Source: Lachnospiraceae bacterium (GTDB lineage: Bacteria; Bacillota; Clostridia; Lachnospirales; Lachnospiraceae). Taken from it: a stretch of 64,000 nt of DNA. The DNA is taken from the NCBI GenBank assembly GCA_910575605.1, contig CAJTEW010000003.1:124001-188000 (forward strand). The letters run 5' to 3'. Each line of letters opens with the position of its first letter. Within the stretch, counting starts at the first letter, position 1. Positions 46,405 through 54,221 of the stretch are shown here, piece by piece. The position numbers and the translations under genes are program-made. Below the pieces are notes generated by a model. That model made no database searches, was not told the origin of the DNA, and was given only the letters and a program-made list of their open reading frames with translations.

Positions 46405-48933
46405 ATGAAGGGTTCAGAATGCAAATTCGTAAAATACATGGAGGGTTCAGATAAGCGGTTTGTGATACCGGTTTACCAGAGAAATTATGACTGGAAGACC
46501 GAAAACTGCAAGCAGCTGTATGATGATCTCGTAAAGATTATCAAGGGGAATCGGAAGAGCCATTTCTTCGGGAGCCTTGTCTCTGTGTATAATCCGGACG
46601 GTCACAATGAGGAGTTTCTCATTATTGATGGCCAGCAGCGACTGACGACGGTATCGCTTCTGTTCCTTGCAATGTATAACCTGATCGATAAGGGCGTTAT
46701 CATTCCGGAGACCGCTAATTTGAAGCAGCGTATTTTTGAGGAGTATCTTGTGGATAAATGGAAGCCGGAAGATACTCGCATCAAGCTGAAGCCTGTCAAA
46801 AACGACCAGACCGCTTTCGGAAAACTGTTTTCTGATCCGACTGAGCATATTCGCGAGTCCAACTTAACTGTGAATTACGATTATTTCTATGACCGTATCC
46901 AGAAGCAGGAAATCACAATCGACCAGCTTTATGATGCCATCTGCTGCCTGGAGATTATCAATATTAGGCTGGACATGGAGGATAACCCACAGCTTATCTT
47001 TGAAAGCCTGAATTCCACCGGTCTCGACTTAAGCGAGGGCGACAAAATCAGGAATTTCATTTTGATGGGATTGCCGTCCAAGGAACAGGAAGATTACTAC
47101 GAGAAATACTGGAATAAGATCGAGGTCTGCACGAAGTACGATGTCAGCGCATTCATCCGGGATTATCTGAGCGTGAAGCAGCAGGCAATCCCGCAACAAA
47201 AGAAAATTTACACGAACTTTAAGGACTATGTTGAGCTTGGAAAATTCGAGACAGAGCCGCTATTGGCGGAGATGCTGGCCTATGCGAAACGCTATCAGAT
47301 TCTCCTTGGCAGCAGCACGGGAAGCACCGCTCTTGATGCTTGCATTGCAAGACTTAACCGGCTGGAGACCACGGTCACAAGACCATATTTCCTGGAAGTT
47401 CTGCGTCTCTACAATGAGAACAAAATAACTCTCGCACAGGTGACGGATATTTTCCTGACTACAGAGAATTACCTTTTCCGTAGGACGATGTGCGACCTTC
47501 CTACCAATGCCCTGAACAAGATATTCCTTATGCTGCATAGGGAGATTATCAGGTACGACGGCACGGATGATAACTATGTTGAGAAAATGAAGTATGCGCT
47601 GCTGTCAAGAAAAGAACGCGCCCGGTTCCCAGATGATGAGGAATTTGCGGCTGCCTTCGCTGATAGAGCAGTCTATCTGATGAACAGCAAAAACAAGATT
47701 TATATTTTGGAGAGGATTGAAAACTTCGGAACATCAGAGGATAAGGACGTGTACCGCCATTGCGATGATGGCACATATTCGATTGAGCATATTATGCCGC
47801 AGCATCTCACTCCGATATGGCAGAAGGAACTTGGTGACGACTACGAGATTATCCATGAGCAGTGGCTTCACAGAGTCGCCAACCTGACGCTGACGGCATA
47901 TAACTCGAAATACAGCAATAGCTCGTTTACGGAAAAGAAAACCATGCAGAATGGTTTTGACGACAGCGGCATCCGGATGAACACCTGGATTTCCAAGAGA
48001 GACAAATGGACGCTGTCTGAGCTTGAGGAGCGCAGTCAGTATCTTACCGGCAGAGCTTTAACAATATGGGCAGCTCCGACCACGTATTACAAGCCGCAGG
48101 AAAAGCAGCTTGATACCTATACGCTCGAGGATGAGGATGAGCTGACCGGAAGGCTTATTGCGAAGTTTACCTTCAAAAACACAGAACAGCCTGTCGCAAG
48201 CTGGGTAGAAATGTTCCAGAAGGTTATCCAGATTCTTTACGATGAAGATAAGTCAGTTATCACAAAGCTGGCTATGTCTGAGGAGGATAACATTGCCCTT
48301 CATTTCAGCACCAATAAGGATGCCTTCACAAAGGCTCTTGAAATTGGGGATGGGATTTATGTTTGGACAAATACCAGTACGGCCAGCAAGCTGTCAGTCC
48401 TGAACCGGCTGTTCAAATTATACGATGAGGAACCGGCAGACCTGATGTTTTATCTCCGGGATGAGAATGAGTCTAATGAAGACGAGCCGGGGAGCCGACA
48501 TGAACTTAGGAGAAAATACTGGACATATGCGCTTCCAATTATTCAGAAGGCACATGGCGAGGGCGGCTCCTTCTGCAATGTGAATCCGTCCAAGGATAAT
48601 TGGATCAACGGCTTCTTCGGTATTGGTGGCTTCTATTTGTGCTGCGTTGCAAACTATGATGCAGCACGTGCGGAGGTGGTTTTCAGCCGAGGCAGCAAGG
48701 ATGAGAACAAGGCCGCATTTGATAGTTTGATTACTCATAAGAGCGAAATAGAATCGACACTTGGAACTACACTCCAGTGGAACAGAGGCGACGACATCAA
48801 GTCTTCAAAGGTGTTCCTTCAGCTTAATAATGTCAGCATCGAGAATGAGACCGACTGGCTTCAGATGGCAAACTTCCATGCTGACTGGACGAAGAAGTTT
48901 TACGATGTGATTGTTCCGTACATAAAGGGATAA
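46405..48933 (+). CDS. GmrSD-like DUF262/DUF1524 protein with DUF4268 tail
   Basis: 842 residues. DUF262: RFVIPVYQRNYDWKTENCKQ and FLIIDGQQRLTTVSLLFLA (the DGQQR nucleotide-hydrolysis motif), with QLIFESLNSTGLDLSEGDKI. DUF1524: YSIEHIMPQHLTPIWQKEL and RVANLTLTAYNSKYSNSSF, the His-Asn nuclease motif (HNH-like). The last 120 residues match DUF4268 (NWINGFFGIGGFYLCCVANY). GmrSD enzymes cut modified phage DNA with NTP hydrolysis. All key residues appear present. RBS GAGGAGG at 46391. Confidence 0.85.
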   Translation: MKGSECKFVKYMEGSDKRFVIPVYQRNYDWKTENCKQLYDDLVKIIKGNRKSHFFGSLVSVYNPDGHNEEFLIIDGQQRLTTVSLLFLAMYNLIDKGVIIPETANLKQRIFEEYLVDKWKPEDTRIKLKPVKNDQTAFGKLFSDPTEHIRESNLTVNYDYFYDRIQKQEITIDQLYDAICCLEIINIRLDMEDNPQLIFESLNSTGLDLSEGDKIRNFILMGLPSKEQEDYYEKYWNKIEVCTKYDVSAFIRDYLSVKQQAIPQQKKIYTNFKDYVELGKFETEPLLAEMLAYAKRYQILLGSSTGSTALDACIARLNRLETTVTRPYFLEVLRLYNENKITLAQVTDIFLTTENYLFRRTMCDLPTNALNKIFLMLHREIIRYDGTDDNYVEKMKYALLSRKERARFPDDEEFAAAFADRAVYLMNSKNKIYILERIENFGTSEDKDVYRHCDDGTYSIEHIMPQHLTPIWQKELGDDYEIIHEQWLHRVANLTLTAYNSKYSNSSFTEKKTMQNGFDDSGIRMNTWISKRDKWTLSELEERSQYLTGRALTIWAAPTTYYKPQEKQLDTYTLEDEDELTGRLIAKFTFKNTEQPVASWVEMFQKVIQILYDEDKSVITKLAMSEEDNIALHFSTNKDAFTKALEIGDGIYVWTNTSTASKLSVLNRLFKLYDEEPADLMFYLRDENESNEDEPGSRHELRRKYWTYALPIIQKAHGEGGSFCNVNPSKDNWINGFFGIGGFYLCCVANYDAARAEVVFSRGSKDENKAAFDSLITHKSEIESTLGTTLQWNRGDDIKSSKVFLQLNNVSIENETDWLQMANFHADWTKKFYDVIVPYIKG

Positions 48934-48968
48934 CCGCATCTTAGAAATTTTAAACGAGGTGAGTGTAC

Positions 48969-49643
48969 ATGGGTGAATATTACGACTGGGTAAATGTCGA
49001 TAAAAAAGAATATATCTGCCCAAATGACTTCGACTTTGGAAATAAACGAACAGAGTCGTTAGTCAGAGGTACGGCATTCCTGTGTGCACTCCGGGAACTG
49101 TTATCAAAGGAATGGGCTGGGGATCACATCTTCTGGATGGGCGATGAGAAGTTGATTTCCGAAGATGAAGATAATGTTACGCTGCGCACGCTGTATGAAC
49201 ATACTGTGCAAATCGGATATCCAGGAGACGCTTTTGACACGGTGTGCGAATCATACAAGAATGTCTCAGGCCTTTTTAAAGCAGCTGAGACGGAAGTTCG
49301 TCAGGAAATTGGATTCTACCTTGAAGACCTTAAGAACAATGAACCGTACATGAATAATGAGTATGGAATTGACGCTGAAAAACCATTTGAGGGACTATTC
49401 CTGAAAGATGGAATGGACTTTAGATACACCGTGAATCACACACGGAAGGTCTGTTATTCCTTTGATGGCACTAAGATTCTATACAGAGACAATACGGAGA
49501 GCGATTATGTAGATCCACTACCAATTTTGATGGCGTATGGCAGGGTGACAGATACAGGCATATGGGTAGGCGATGTCATTGGTGTTGCCGACGAAATACC
49601 GGATGGATACGAGCTATTAAAAAGCATCCAGCTTGACTGGTAA
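48969..49643 (+). CDS. Protein of unknown function downstream of the GmrSD-like gene
   Basis: 224 residues from ATG 48969 (AGGTGAG upstream; GTG 48963 also in frame). Soluble and acidic. It begins MGEYYDWVNVDKKEYICPND and contains GTAFLCALRELLSKEWAGD, and the middle is rich in Glu/Asp. The C-terminal part is beta-rich (GRVTDTGIWVGDVIGVADE). I do not recognise the family. Same strand and tight spacing suggest it belongs to the cargo operon. Confidence 0.55.
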   Translation: MGEYYDWVNVDKKEYICPNDFDFGNKRTESLVRGTAFLCALRELLSKEWAGDHIFWMGDEKLISEDEDNVTLRTLYEHTVQIGYPGDAFDTVCESYKNVSGLFKAAETEVRQEIGFYLEDLKNNEPYMNNEYGIDAEKPFEGLFLKDGMDFRYTVNHTRKVCYSFDGTKILYRDNTESDYVDPLPILMAYGRVTDTGIWVGDVIGVADEIPDGYELLKSIQLDW

Positions 49644-49668
49644 TTACTGAATTGAAGAGGAATCCATA

Positions 49669-49923
49669 ATGGGTGGCTTTTACATAAACTTTTACTTCAA
49701 AAATATAGAGTACGATGAAGGCTTCTACGGAGGAGTATTCTCATCTCCGGACTCAGATGTTTATTGTGAATTCCTTTATGACCGTGAGAAGAAAGAGTTT
49801 GTGGAAATATGGAACAACAGTAAACCGGTCGAGGATATCCTCCCGATTCCGATATGGTGGCTGGATAAGAAACTGGAAGAGAACGGCAAGCTGAACATTA
49901 ATGAATGCAAAATCAGTTACTGA
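49669..49923 (+). CDS. Small aromatic-rich protein of unknown function
   Basis: 84 residues, ATG 49669 behind GAAGAGGAA. Beta-rich, with many Tyr/Phe/Trp (MGGFYINFYFKNIEYDEGFY). No motif recognised. Together with the next gene it recalls the small soluble immunity-type proteins at the ends of islands, without direct evidence. Confidence 0.5.
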   Translation: MGGFYINFYFKNIEYDEGFYGGVFSSPDSDVYCEFLYDREKKEFVEIWNNSKPVEDILPIPIWWLDKKLEENGKLNINECKISY

Positions 49924-49934
49924 CGGTGAGAGCT

Positions 49935-50342
49935 ATGAGATACGAGAAACTTCGTCACAATTTGTATAGTGCAGATTTAAGGTATGGAAAGATAGAGCTT
50001 AAATCTACTCACGGTTTTTCATGTTTTTTCATCGTGGAGCATACAGACAGCAAAGAGTTTATAAAAGATCAAGCCTTACAGCTGCTCCTTGCTGGATGTC
50101 GGAACTTTGACTTCTACGGTAAGATGGAGCCGCTGTGGCACATTGGATTTGATGAGGCTGATATCCTGCTGTTTCCTGATTCTACGTCAGAAACTGTGGC
50201 ATTAACATCAAGTTGGGAAACCTTGGATGAGTTTGTTGAAACGCTCCAAGATGAGCTTTCAGTAAGACCATTCGTGCCACACGATTTTTATTTGTTATAC
50301 GACGATGAAGGAATATACAAGGAAGTCTTGAGGCTCCTATGA
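49935..50342 (+). CDS. Protein of unknown function at the end of the cargo
   Basis: 135 residues from ATG 49935 (GGTGAG upstream; the frame opens at 49905). It starts MRYEKLRHNLYSADLRYGKI. A mixed alpha/beta soluble protein with HTDSKEFIKDQALQLLLAG and an acidic end. No family recognised. It is the last gene before the non-coding right end of the insert (50,343-50,541). Confidence 0.5.
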   Translation: MRYEKLRHNLYSADLRYGKIELKSTHGFSCFFIVEHTDSKEFIKDQALQLLLAGCRNFDFYGKMEPLWHIGFDEADILLFPDSTSETVALTSSWETLDEFVETLQDELSVRPFVPHDFYLLYDDEGIYKEVLRLL

Positions 50343-50346
50343 AACC

Positions 50347-50394
50347 TTTTAACGATAGCATACATTTTAACGATTGCAGAAAGAGGTGTCGCTT
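50347..50394 (+). repeat. Right copies of TTTTAACGAT-GCA and GGTGTCGCTT repeats
   Basis: TTTTAACGATAGCA (50347-50360) and TTTTAACGATTGCA (50365-50378) are tandem near-copies, followed by GGTGTCGCTT (50385-50394). The same pair of words in the same order occurs at the left end (33101-33131). Confidence 0.5.
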
Positions 50395-50472
50395 TTGAGC
50401 ACAGCTACAGCAACAGCATATAAAACCAGTGCCTTCCGGCGGCCTGCTTTCAGGGCATCGGACAGGAGAAAA

Positions 50473-50500
50473 GCCCAGAAATCAAGCGATTTCCGGGCTA
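50473..50500 (+). terminator. Stem-loop in the non-coding right end of the insert
   Basis: AGCCCAGAAATC and GATTTCCGGGCT pair over 11 of 12 positions around AAGC. No T run follows, so it may be a structural end feature rather than a terminator. The remainder of 50,343-50,541 shows no gene. Confidence 0.4.
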
Positions 50501-50516
50501 ATGGTACATATCAGGC

Positions 50517-50537
50517 TTGTATCAAAGATTGCGTCTT
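50517..50537 (-). repeat. Right 21-bp terminal inverted repeat of the insert
   Basis: The reverse complement matches 33080-33100 at 17 of 21 positions and it lies 4 bases before hsdM resumes at 50542. Confidence 0.6.
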
Positions 50538-50541
50538 GTTA

Positions 50542-51417
50542 GATCCGGCCTGCGGTTCTGGTTCTCTGCTTTTGAAGGCTGAGAAAATTCTTGGGAAAGA
50601 TGCCATCCGCAACGGTTTCTATGGGCAGGAAATTAACATCACGACTTACAACCTGTGCCGAATCAATATGTTTTTACATGATGTAGGATTTGATAAATTC
50701 AATATTACCTGTGAGGATACGCTCATCAGTCCACAGCATTGGGATGACGAGCCATTTGAACTGATTGTTTCAAATCCGCCTTATTCAATCAAATGGGCAG
50801 GAGATGAAAATCCATTGCTGATCAATGATCCCCGTTTTGCTTCTGCAGGAGTTCTGGCACCAAAGAGTAAGGCAGATATGGCATTTATCATGCACAGCCT
50901 TTCATGGCTTGCGTCTAATGGGACTGCTGCCATCGTATGCTTTCCGGGGATTATGTACCGCGGCGGTGCAGAGCAGAAAATCCGAAAATATCTGATTGAT
51001 AACAACTATGTGGATTGCGTGATTCAGTTGCCGAGCAATCTGTTTTTCGGAACGTCTATTGCTACTTGTATCATGGTAATGAAGAAAAATAAGACGGATA
51101 ACAAGACATTGTTCATTGATGCAACAAAGGAGTGCGTTAAGGTTACGAACAATAATAAACTGACACCTGAGAATATAGAACATATTGTAGATGTGTTTGC
51201 AAAGCGTGAAGAAGTAGAGTATTTTGCACATCTGGCAAGTTATGATGAAGTGTCAGGCAATGATTATAATTTATCTGTGTCCACATATGTTGAGGCGGAG
51301 GATACCAGAGAGAAAATTGATATTGTGAAGCTAAACGCGGAGATAAAGGCAATCGTGGCGCGTGAGCAGATGCTTCGTGATGAGATTGATAAGATTATTG
51401 AGGAGATTGAGGGATAA
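50542..51417 (+). pseudogene. hsdM: hsdM 3' fragment (catalytic domain)
   Basis: It resumes at the SAM motif [19 protein letters not shown] and carries motif [34 protein letters not shown], and the C-terminal coiled coil ([19 protein letters not shown]). The open frame extends upstream to 50374 into insert sequence (a start at ATG 50374 or later would add about 55 foreign residues), so a catalytic-domain-only protein could be made, but it lacks the N-terminal domain needed to join HsdS. Confidence 0.85.
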
Positions 51418-51419
51418 CT

Positions 51420-52331
51420 ATGCGGGGGGAACGTGAATTAAGATGTTTAAATATTGTCAAAGATGCAATGTTTTGTAAAAATGGTAAACCTATGCAAAAC
51501 CCATTTACACATAAAACGTATTTGGATGTATCAGATGATGAGTTCAAGAAAGATAGAATTTGGCTTGTTAATTCCGAATGCCACAAATCATATTTTGGAC
51601 TGGAAGAAAATAACCGTGAAGAATTCGAATGCGTTTTACGAGTGGCTCAAGCGAATCTTGATGCAAGTCGCTTCCCTGATTTTATATTTGAAAGCGGATT
51701 TATCGAGCATTTTCAGGTGACATCATCACCCATAACTAGAAAGGGTGCTACACATACAAGAAAAGAAAGCGAGTTTCGTCGCACTGTTGATATTGAAACA
51801 AAGGAAATTGAGGGTGAGTGGAATGGAACCTCAAGTTTTGATAAGGTGCGTTCAAAGTCATGGGCATTCTCCAATCCTACACATTCTTACGAATTTTTAT
51901 CCGATTCGTTTAGAAGCAACTGGCAACATCATATGGAGAGTTACAAAAAGTATACTGGCTCAAAACAAATCGGTATATTTATGGTTGAATATCCCGAAAT
52001 TGCTTTGGCAATGTGTGAAAATGTTTATCATGATTGGATAGACGGAATGTCTCAAGGAGATATGCGAGAACAAGAAAAGTTCAAGGAATATCGCCTCAGT
52101 AGAGATAAAAAACTATTGGAATATATTTATCAATTCAAAAATGAGATACAATATGTGATTTTTCTGAATCAAGCGAGGGTTGAGGTCATCCGCACTGGGA
52201 ATATACCATATCTTATAAAGTTGTTACCGTGGGACTATGTAATATATCCACTTCAGGTAACTACTGTAGCTTCAGCGTATAATATTAGTATACCCGTAGA
52301 CCAAGAGCAAGGAGATGAAATAAATGACTAA
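51420..52331 (+). CDS. Extra gene between hsdM and hsdS, unknown function
   Basis: 303 residues. ATG 51420 is two bases after the hsdM stop and the gene overlaps hsdS by 8 bases, so it is an integral part of the restriction operon. It contains FPDFIFESGFIEHFQVTSS, loosely like a PD-(D/E)XK strand-turn-strand but without a clear lysine, and MESYKKYTGSKQIGIFMVEY. AT-rich compared with hsdM. I do not recognise the family. It could be an anti-restriction control, a nuclease or an RNA-targeting partner. Confidence 0.6.
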   Translation: MRGERELRCLNIVKDAMFCKNGKPMQNPFTHKTYLDVSDDEFKKDRIWLVNSECHKSYFGLEENNREEFECVLRVAQANLDASRFPDFIFESGFIEHFQVTSSPITRKGATHTRKESEFRRTVDIETKEIEGEWNGTSSFDKVRSKSWAFSNPTHSYEFLSDSFRSNWQHHMESYKKYTGSKQIGIFMVEYPEIALAMCENVYHDWIDGMSQGDMREQEKFKEYRLSRDKKLLEYIYQFKNEIQYVIFLNQARVEVIRTGNIPYLIKLLPWDYVIYPLQVTTVASAYNISIPVDQEQGDEIND

Positions 52332-53511
52332 TCTTGAGAGACTAATACAAGAACTTTGTCCTAATGGAGTGGAGTATAAAAAGCTAGGCGATGTTGCCAC
52401 TATATCAAGAGGTGGAAATTTTCAAAAGAAAGATTTTGTTGAACAGGGTGTTCCTTGCATTCATTATGGACAGATTTATACAAAGTATGGTTTGTTTGTA
52501 GATAGTACGCTGACATTTATAAGTGAGGAGAAAGCTAAAAAGCAGAAAATGGCTGTCAAAAATGATGTCATTATGGCAGTTACCAGTGAAAATATTGAAG
52601 ATGTATGCAAGAGTTTAGCGTGGCTTGGTGATGAAGATGTTGCAGTCAGTGGACATTCTGCAATTATTCATCATACATTAAATCCTAAATATCTTGTGTA
52701 TTATCTTCATACTGAACATTTTAATTCTCAAAAGAGAAAATTGGCACACGGAACTAAGGTTATAGAGGTTACGCCAGATAGGCTAAATGATGTGATGCTC
52801 CCTGTACCTCCTCTGGAGGTACAACGTGAAATAGTCCGCGTGCTGGACTCTTTCACGTTACTTACAGCCGAGCTTACAGCTCGTAAGAAGCAGTATGAAT
52901 ATTATAGAAACAAATTATTGACCTTTAGGTTTAATGAAGCAAAAAGTATTCGCCTTGGGGATGCGTGTATTATGAAAGCAGGAAAAGCGATAAATACATT
53001 TAGTATCTCTGAAGAAAAAACAGAAAATTATAAATATGAATGTTACGGCGGGAATGGCGTTAGAGGATATGTTGAAAGTCCTAGTCATCAAGGAGAATAC
53101 CCAATTATTGGTAGGCAGGGAGCATTATGTGGTAATGTTAATTATGCGCAAGGAGAGTTTTATGCAACGGAGCATGCTGTAGTAGTTGATGGTACAGGTA
53201 ATGCTTTACAAAGGTATTTATATCATATGCTTACTGCTATGAATTTGAATCAATATAAATCACAGGGAGCACAGCCGGGACTTGCTGTAAGCAAATTGGA
53301 AAATTTGCAGATAAAATTGCCAAGTATAGAAATACAAGAGAAGATTGTAAAAGTTTTAGATAATTTTGAAGCCATCTGCACAGACCTTAATATTGGTCTG
53401 CCAGCAGAAATTGAAGCTCGTCAAAAACAATATGAATATTATCGAGATTTGCTCTTGACATTTGCTGAAACGGGAAGCACACTCGTGACAGACAGAGCTG
53501 AGTGCAATTAA
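52324..53511 (+). CDS. hsdS: Type I restriction specificity subunit HsdS
   Basis: 395 residues with the usual two target-recognition domains. TRD1 follows YKKLGDVATISRGGNFQ; conserved helix 1 is VQREIVRVLDSFTLLTAELT with ARKKQYEYYRNKLLTF; TRD2 begins SIRLGDACIMKAGKA; conserved helix 2 is QEKIVKVLDNFEAICTDL with EIEARQKQYEYYRDLLL. It is complete in the sense of two TRDs, but the frame breaks just after the second helix and a third half-subunit follows. Confidence 0.88.
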   Translation: MTNLERLIQELCPNGVEYKKLGDVATISRGGNFQKKDFVEQGVPCIHYGQIYTKYGLFVDSTLTFISEEKAKKQKMAVKNDVIMAVTSENIEDVCKSLAWLGDEDVAVSGHSAIIHHTLNPKYLVYYLHTEHFNSQKRKLAHGTKVIEVTPDRLNDVMLPVPPLEVQREIVRVLDSFTLLTAELTARKKQYEYYRNKLLTFRFNEAKSIRLGDACIMKAGKAINTFSISEEKTENYKYECYGGNGVRGYVESPSHQGEYPIIGRQGALCGNVNYAQGEFYATEHAVVVDGTGNALQRYLYHMLTAMNLNQYKSQGAQPGLAVSKLENLQIKLPSIEIQEKIVKVLDNFEAICTDLNIGLPAEIEARQKQYEYYRDLLLTFAETGSTLVTDRAECN

Positions 53512-54066
53512 GCTTATTCAGTATGTGTTTGGATATGTTATGTTGCCTCTCAATAAAGTTGCAAATGTGTTCAAAGGAGAATACATTACAAAGAAAAACA
53601 CAGTTAAGGGGGATATTCCAGTAATTCTTGGTGGTCAAGAACTGGCTTATTATATTGACAAGTTCAACCATGATGGAGAAATAGTTGCAGTTGCGAGAAG
53701 TGGAGCATCCGCTGGATTTGTTTCTTACTGGAATCAAAAAATATATATTACGGATGGTTTCGGATATGAAGAAAAAGTGAACTAATTATTACAAAATATT
53801 TATATTATGTTTTGAAAAATAAAGAATCAGATTTGAATGCAATGAAACGAGGTGCAGGCGTTCCTCATGTAAGTGAAGAGGAACTTGGGAACATTGAATT
53901 GCCGATACCATCTTTGCAAGAACAAAAACGAATTATTAATATTCTCGACCGCTTTGATACCCTCTGCAATGACCTGTCCGTAGGACTTCCGGCAGAAATC
54001 GAAGCACGACAGAAGCAATACGAATACTATAGGGATAAGTTGTTATCTTTTGGCGAGGTACAGTAA
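53512..54066 (+). pseudogene. Third, frameshifted HsdS half-subunit
   Basis: A third TRD plus conserved helix in two frames. The first frame is open from 53489 and gives SAIKLIQYVFGYVMLPLNKV, stopping at 53785; the second resumes with SELIITKYLYYVLKNKE and ends EIEARQKQYEYYRDKLLSF at TAA 54066. The internal break is in an A5 run (53772-53776); six A would restore it. An upstream frame change near 53489-53509 also separates it from hsdS. If both were repaired, one protein with three TRDs would result. Confidence 0.75.
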
Positions 54067-54124
54067 AGATTCAGGACAGGTCGAAGCACTTGCTGCTGAG
54101 ACCGTAAGAATATGATCCAAGGGT

Positions 54125-54192
54125 GCAAAATTCCATTGCCGCAGGCAATTTTAAATGGATTTTGCATCATAGCTGTGAGGTACAGAACAGCT
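54125..54192 (+). repeat. Nested hairpins upstream of hsdR
   Basis: GCAAAAT.CCATT (54125-54137) pairs with AATGG.ATTTTGC (54154-54165), enclosing ATTGCC-GCA-GGCAAT (54135-54149); a second hairpin AGCTGT/ACAGCT follows (54171-54192). No T run. They lie between hsdS and hsdR and may be RNA structures or a weak terminator. Confidence 0.4.
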
Positions 54193-54221
54193 ATAAAATA
54201 CAAAAGTAAGGGGGCAAGACT

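Larger units (their letters stand above)
33074..50541. mobile_element. 17.5-kb defence-type cargo inserted between two codons of hsdM
   Basis: hsdM reads up to the codon for Tyr at 33071-33073 and resumes with GAT (Asp of DPACGSG) at 50542. Near the edges, AAGACTCCGTATTTGATACAA (33080-33100) and the complement of 50517-50537 match at 17 of 21 positions. Inside these, TTTAACGATTGC...GGTGTCGCTT occurs at both ends in direct orientation. No intact transposase or integrase of its own is visible; the only transposase inside is the ISL3 copy. The cargo looks more GC-rich than the flanking AT-rich genes, suggesting separate origin. Confidence 0.7.

Noticed and set aside
33143-50400. The cargo as a known BREX, DISARM or type III restriction system
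   Set aside because: No PglZ, BrxL, BrxC, DrmA/B/MII or Mod/Res pair is visible. The methylase and helicase types and the TcmP/radical SAM pair do not fit those systems.
50374-50541. A genuine N-terminal extension of the HsdM 3' fragment
   Set aside because: The residues before DPACGSG are translated from non-coding insert-end DNA including a hairpin; they show no domain and no HsdM similarity.
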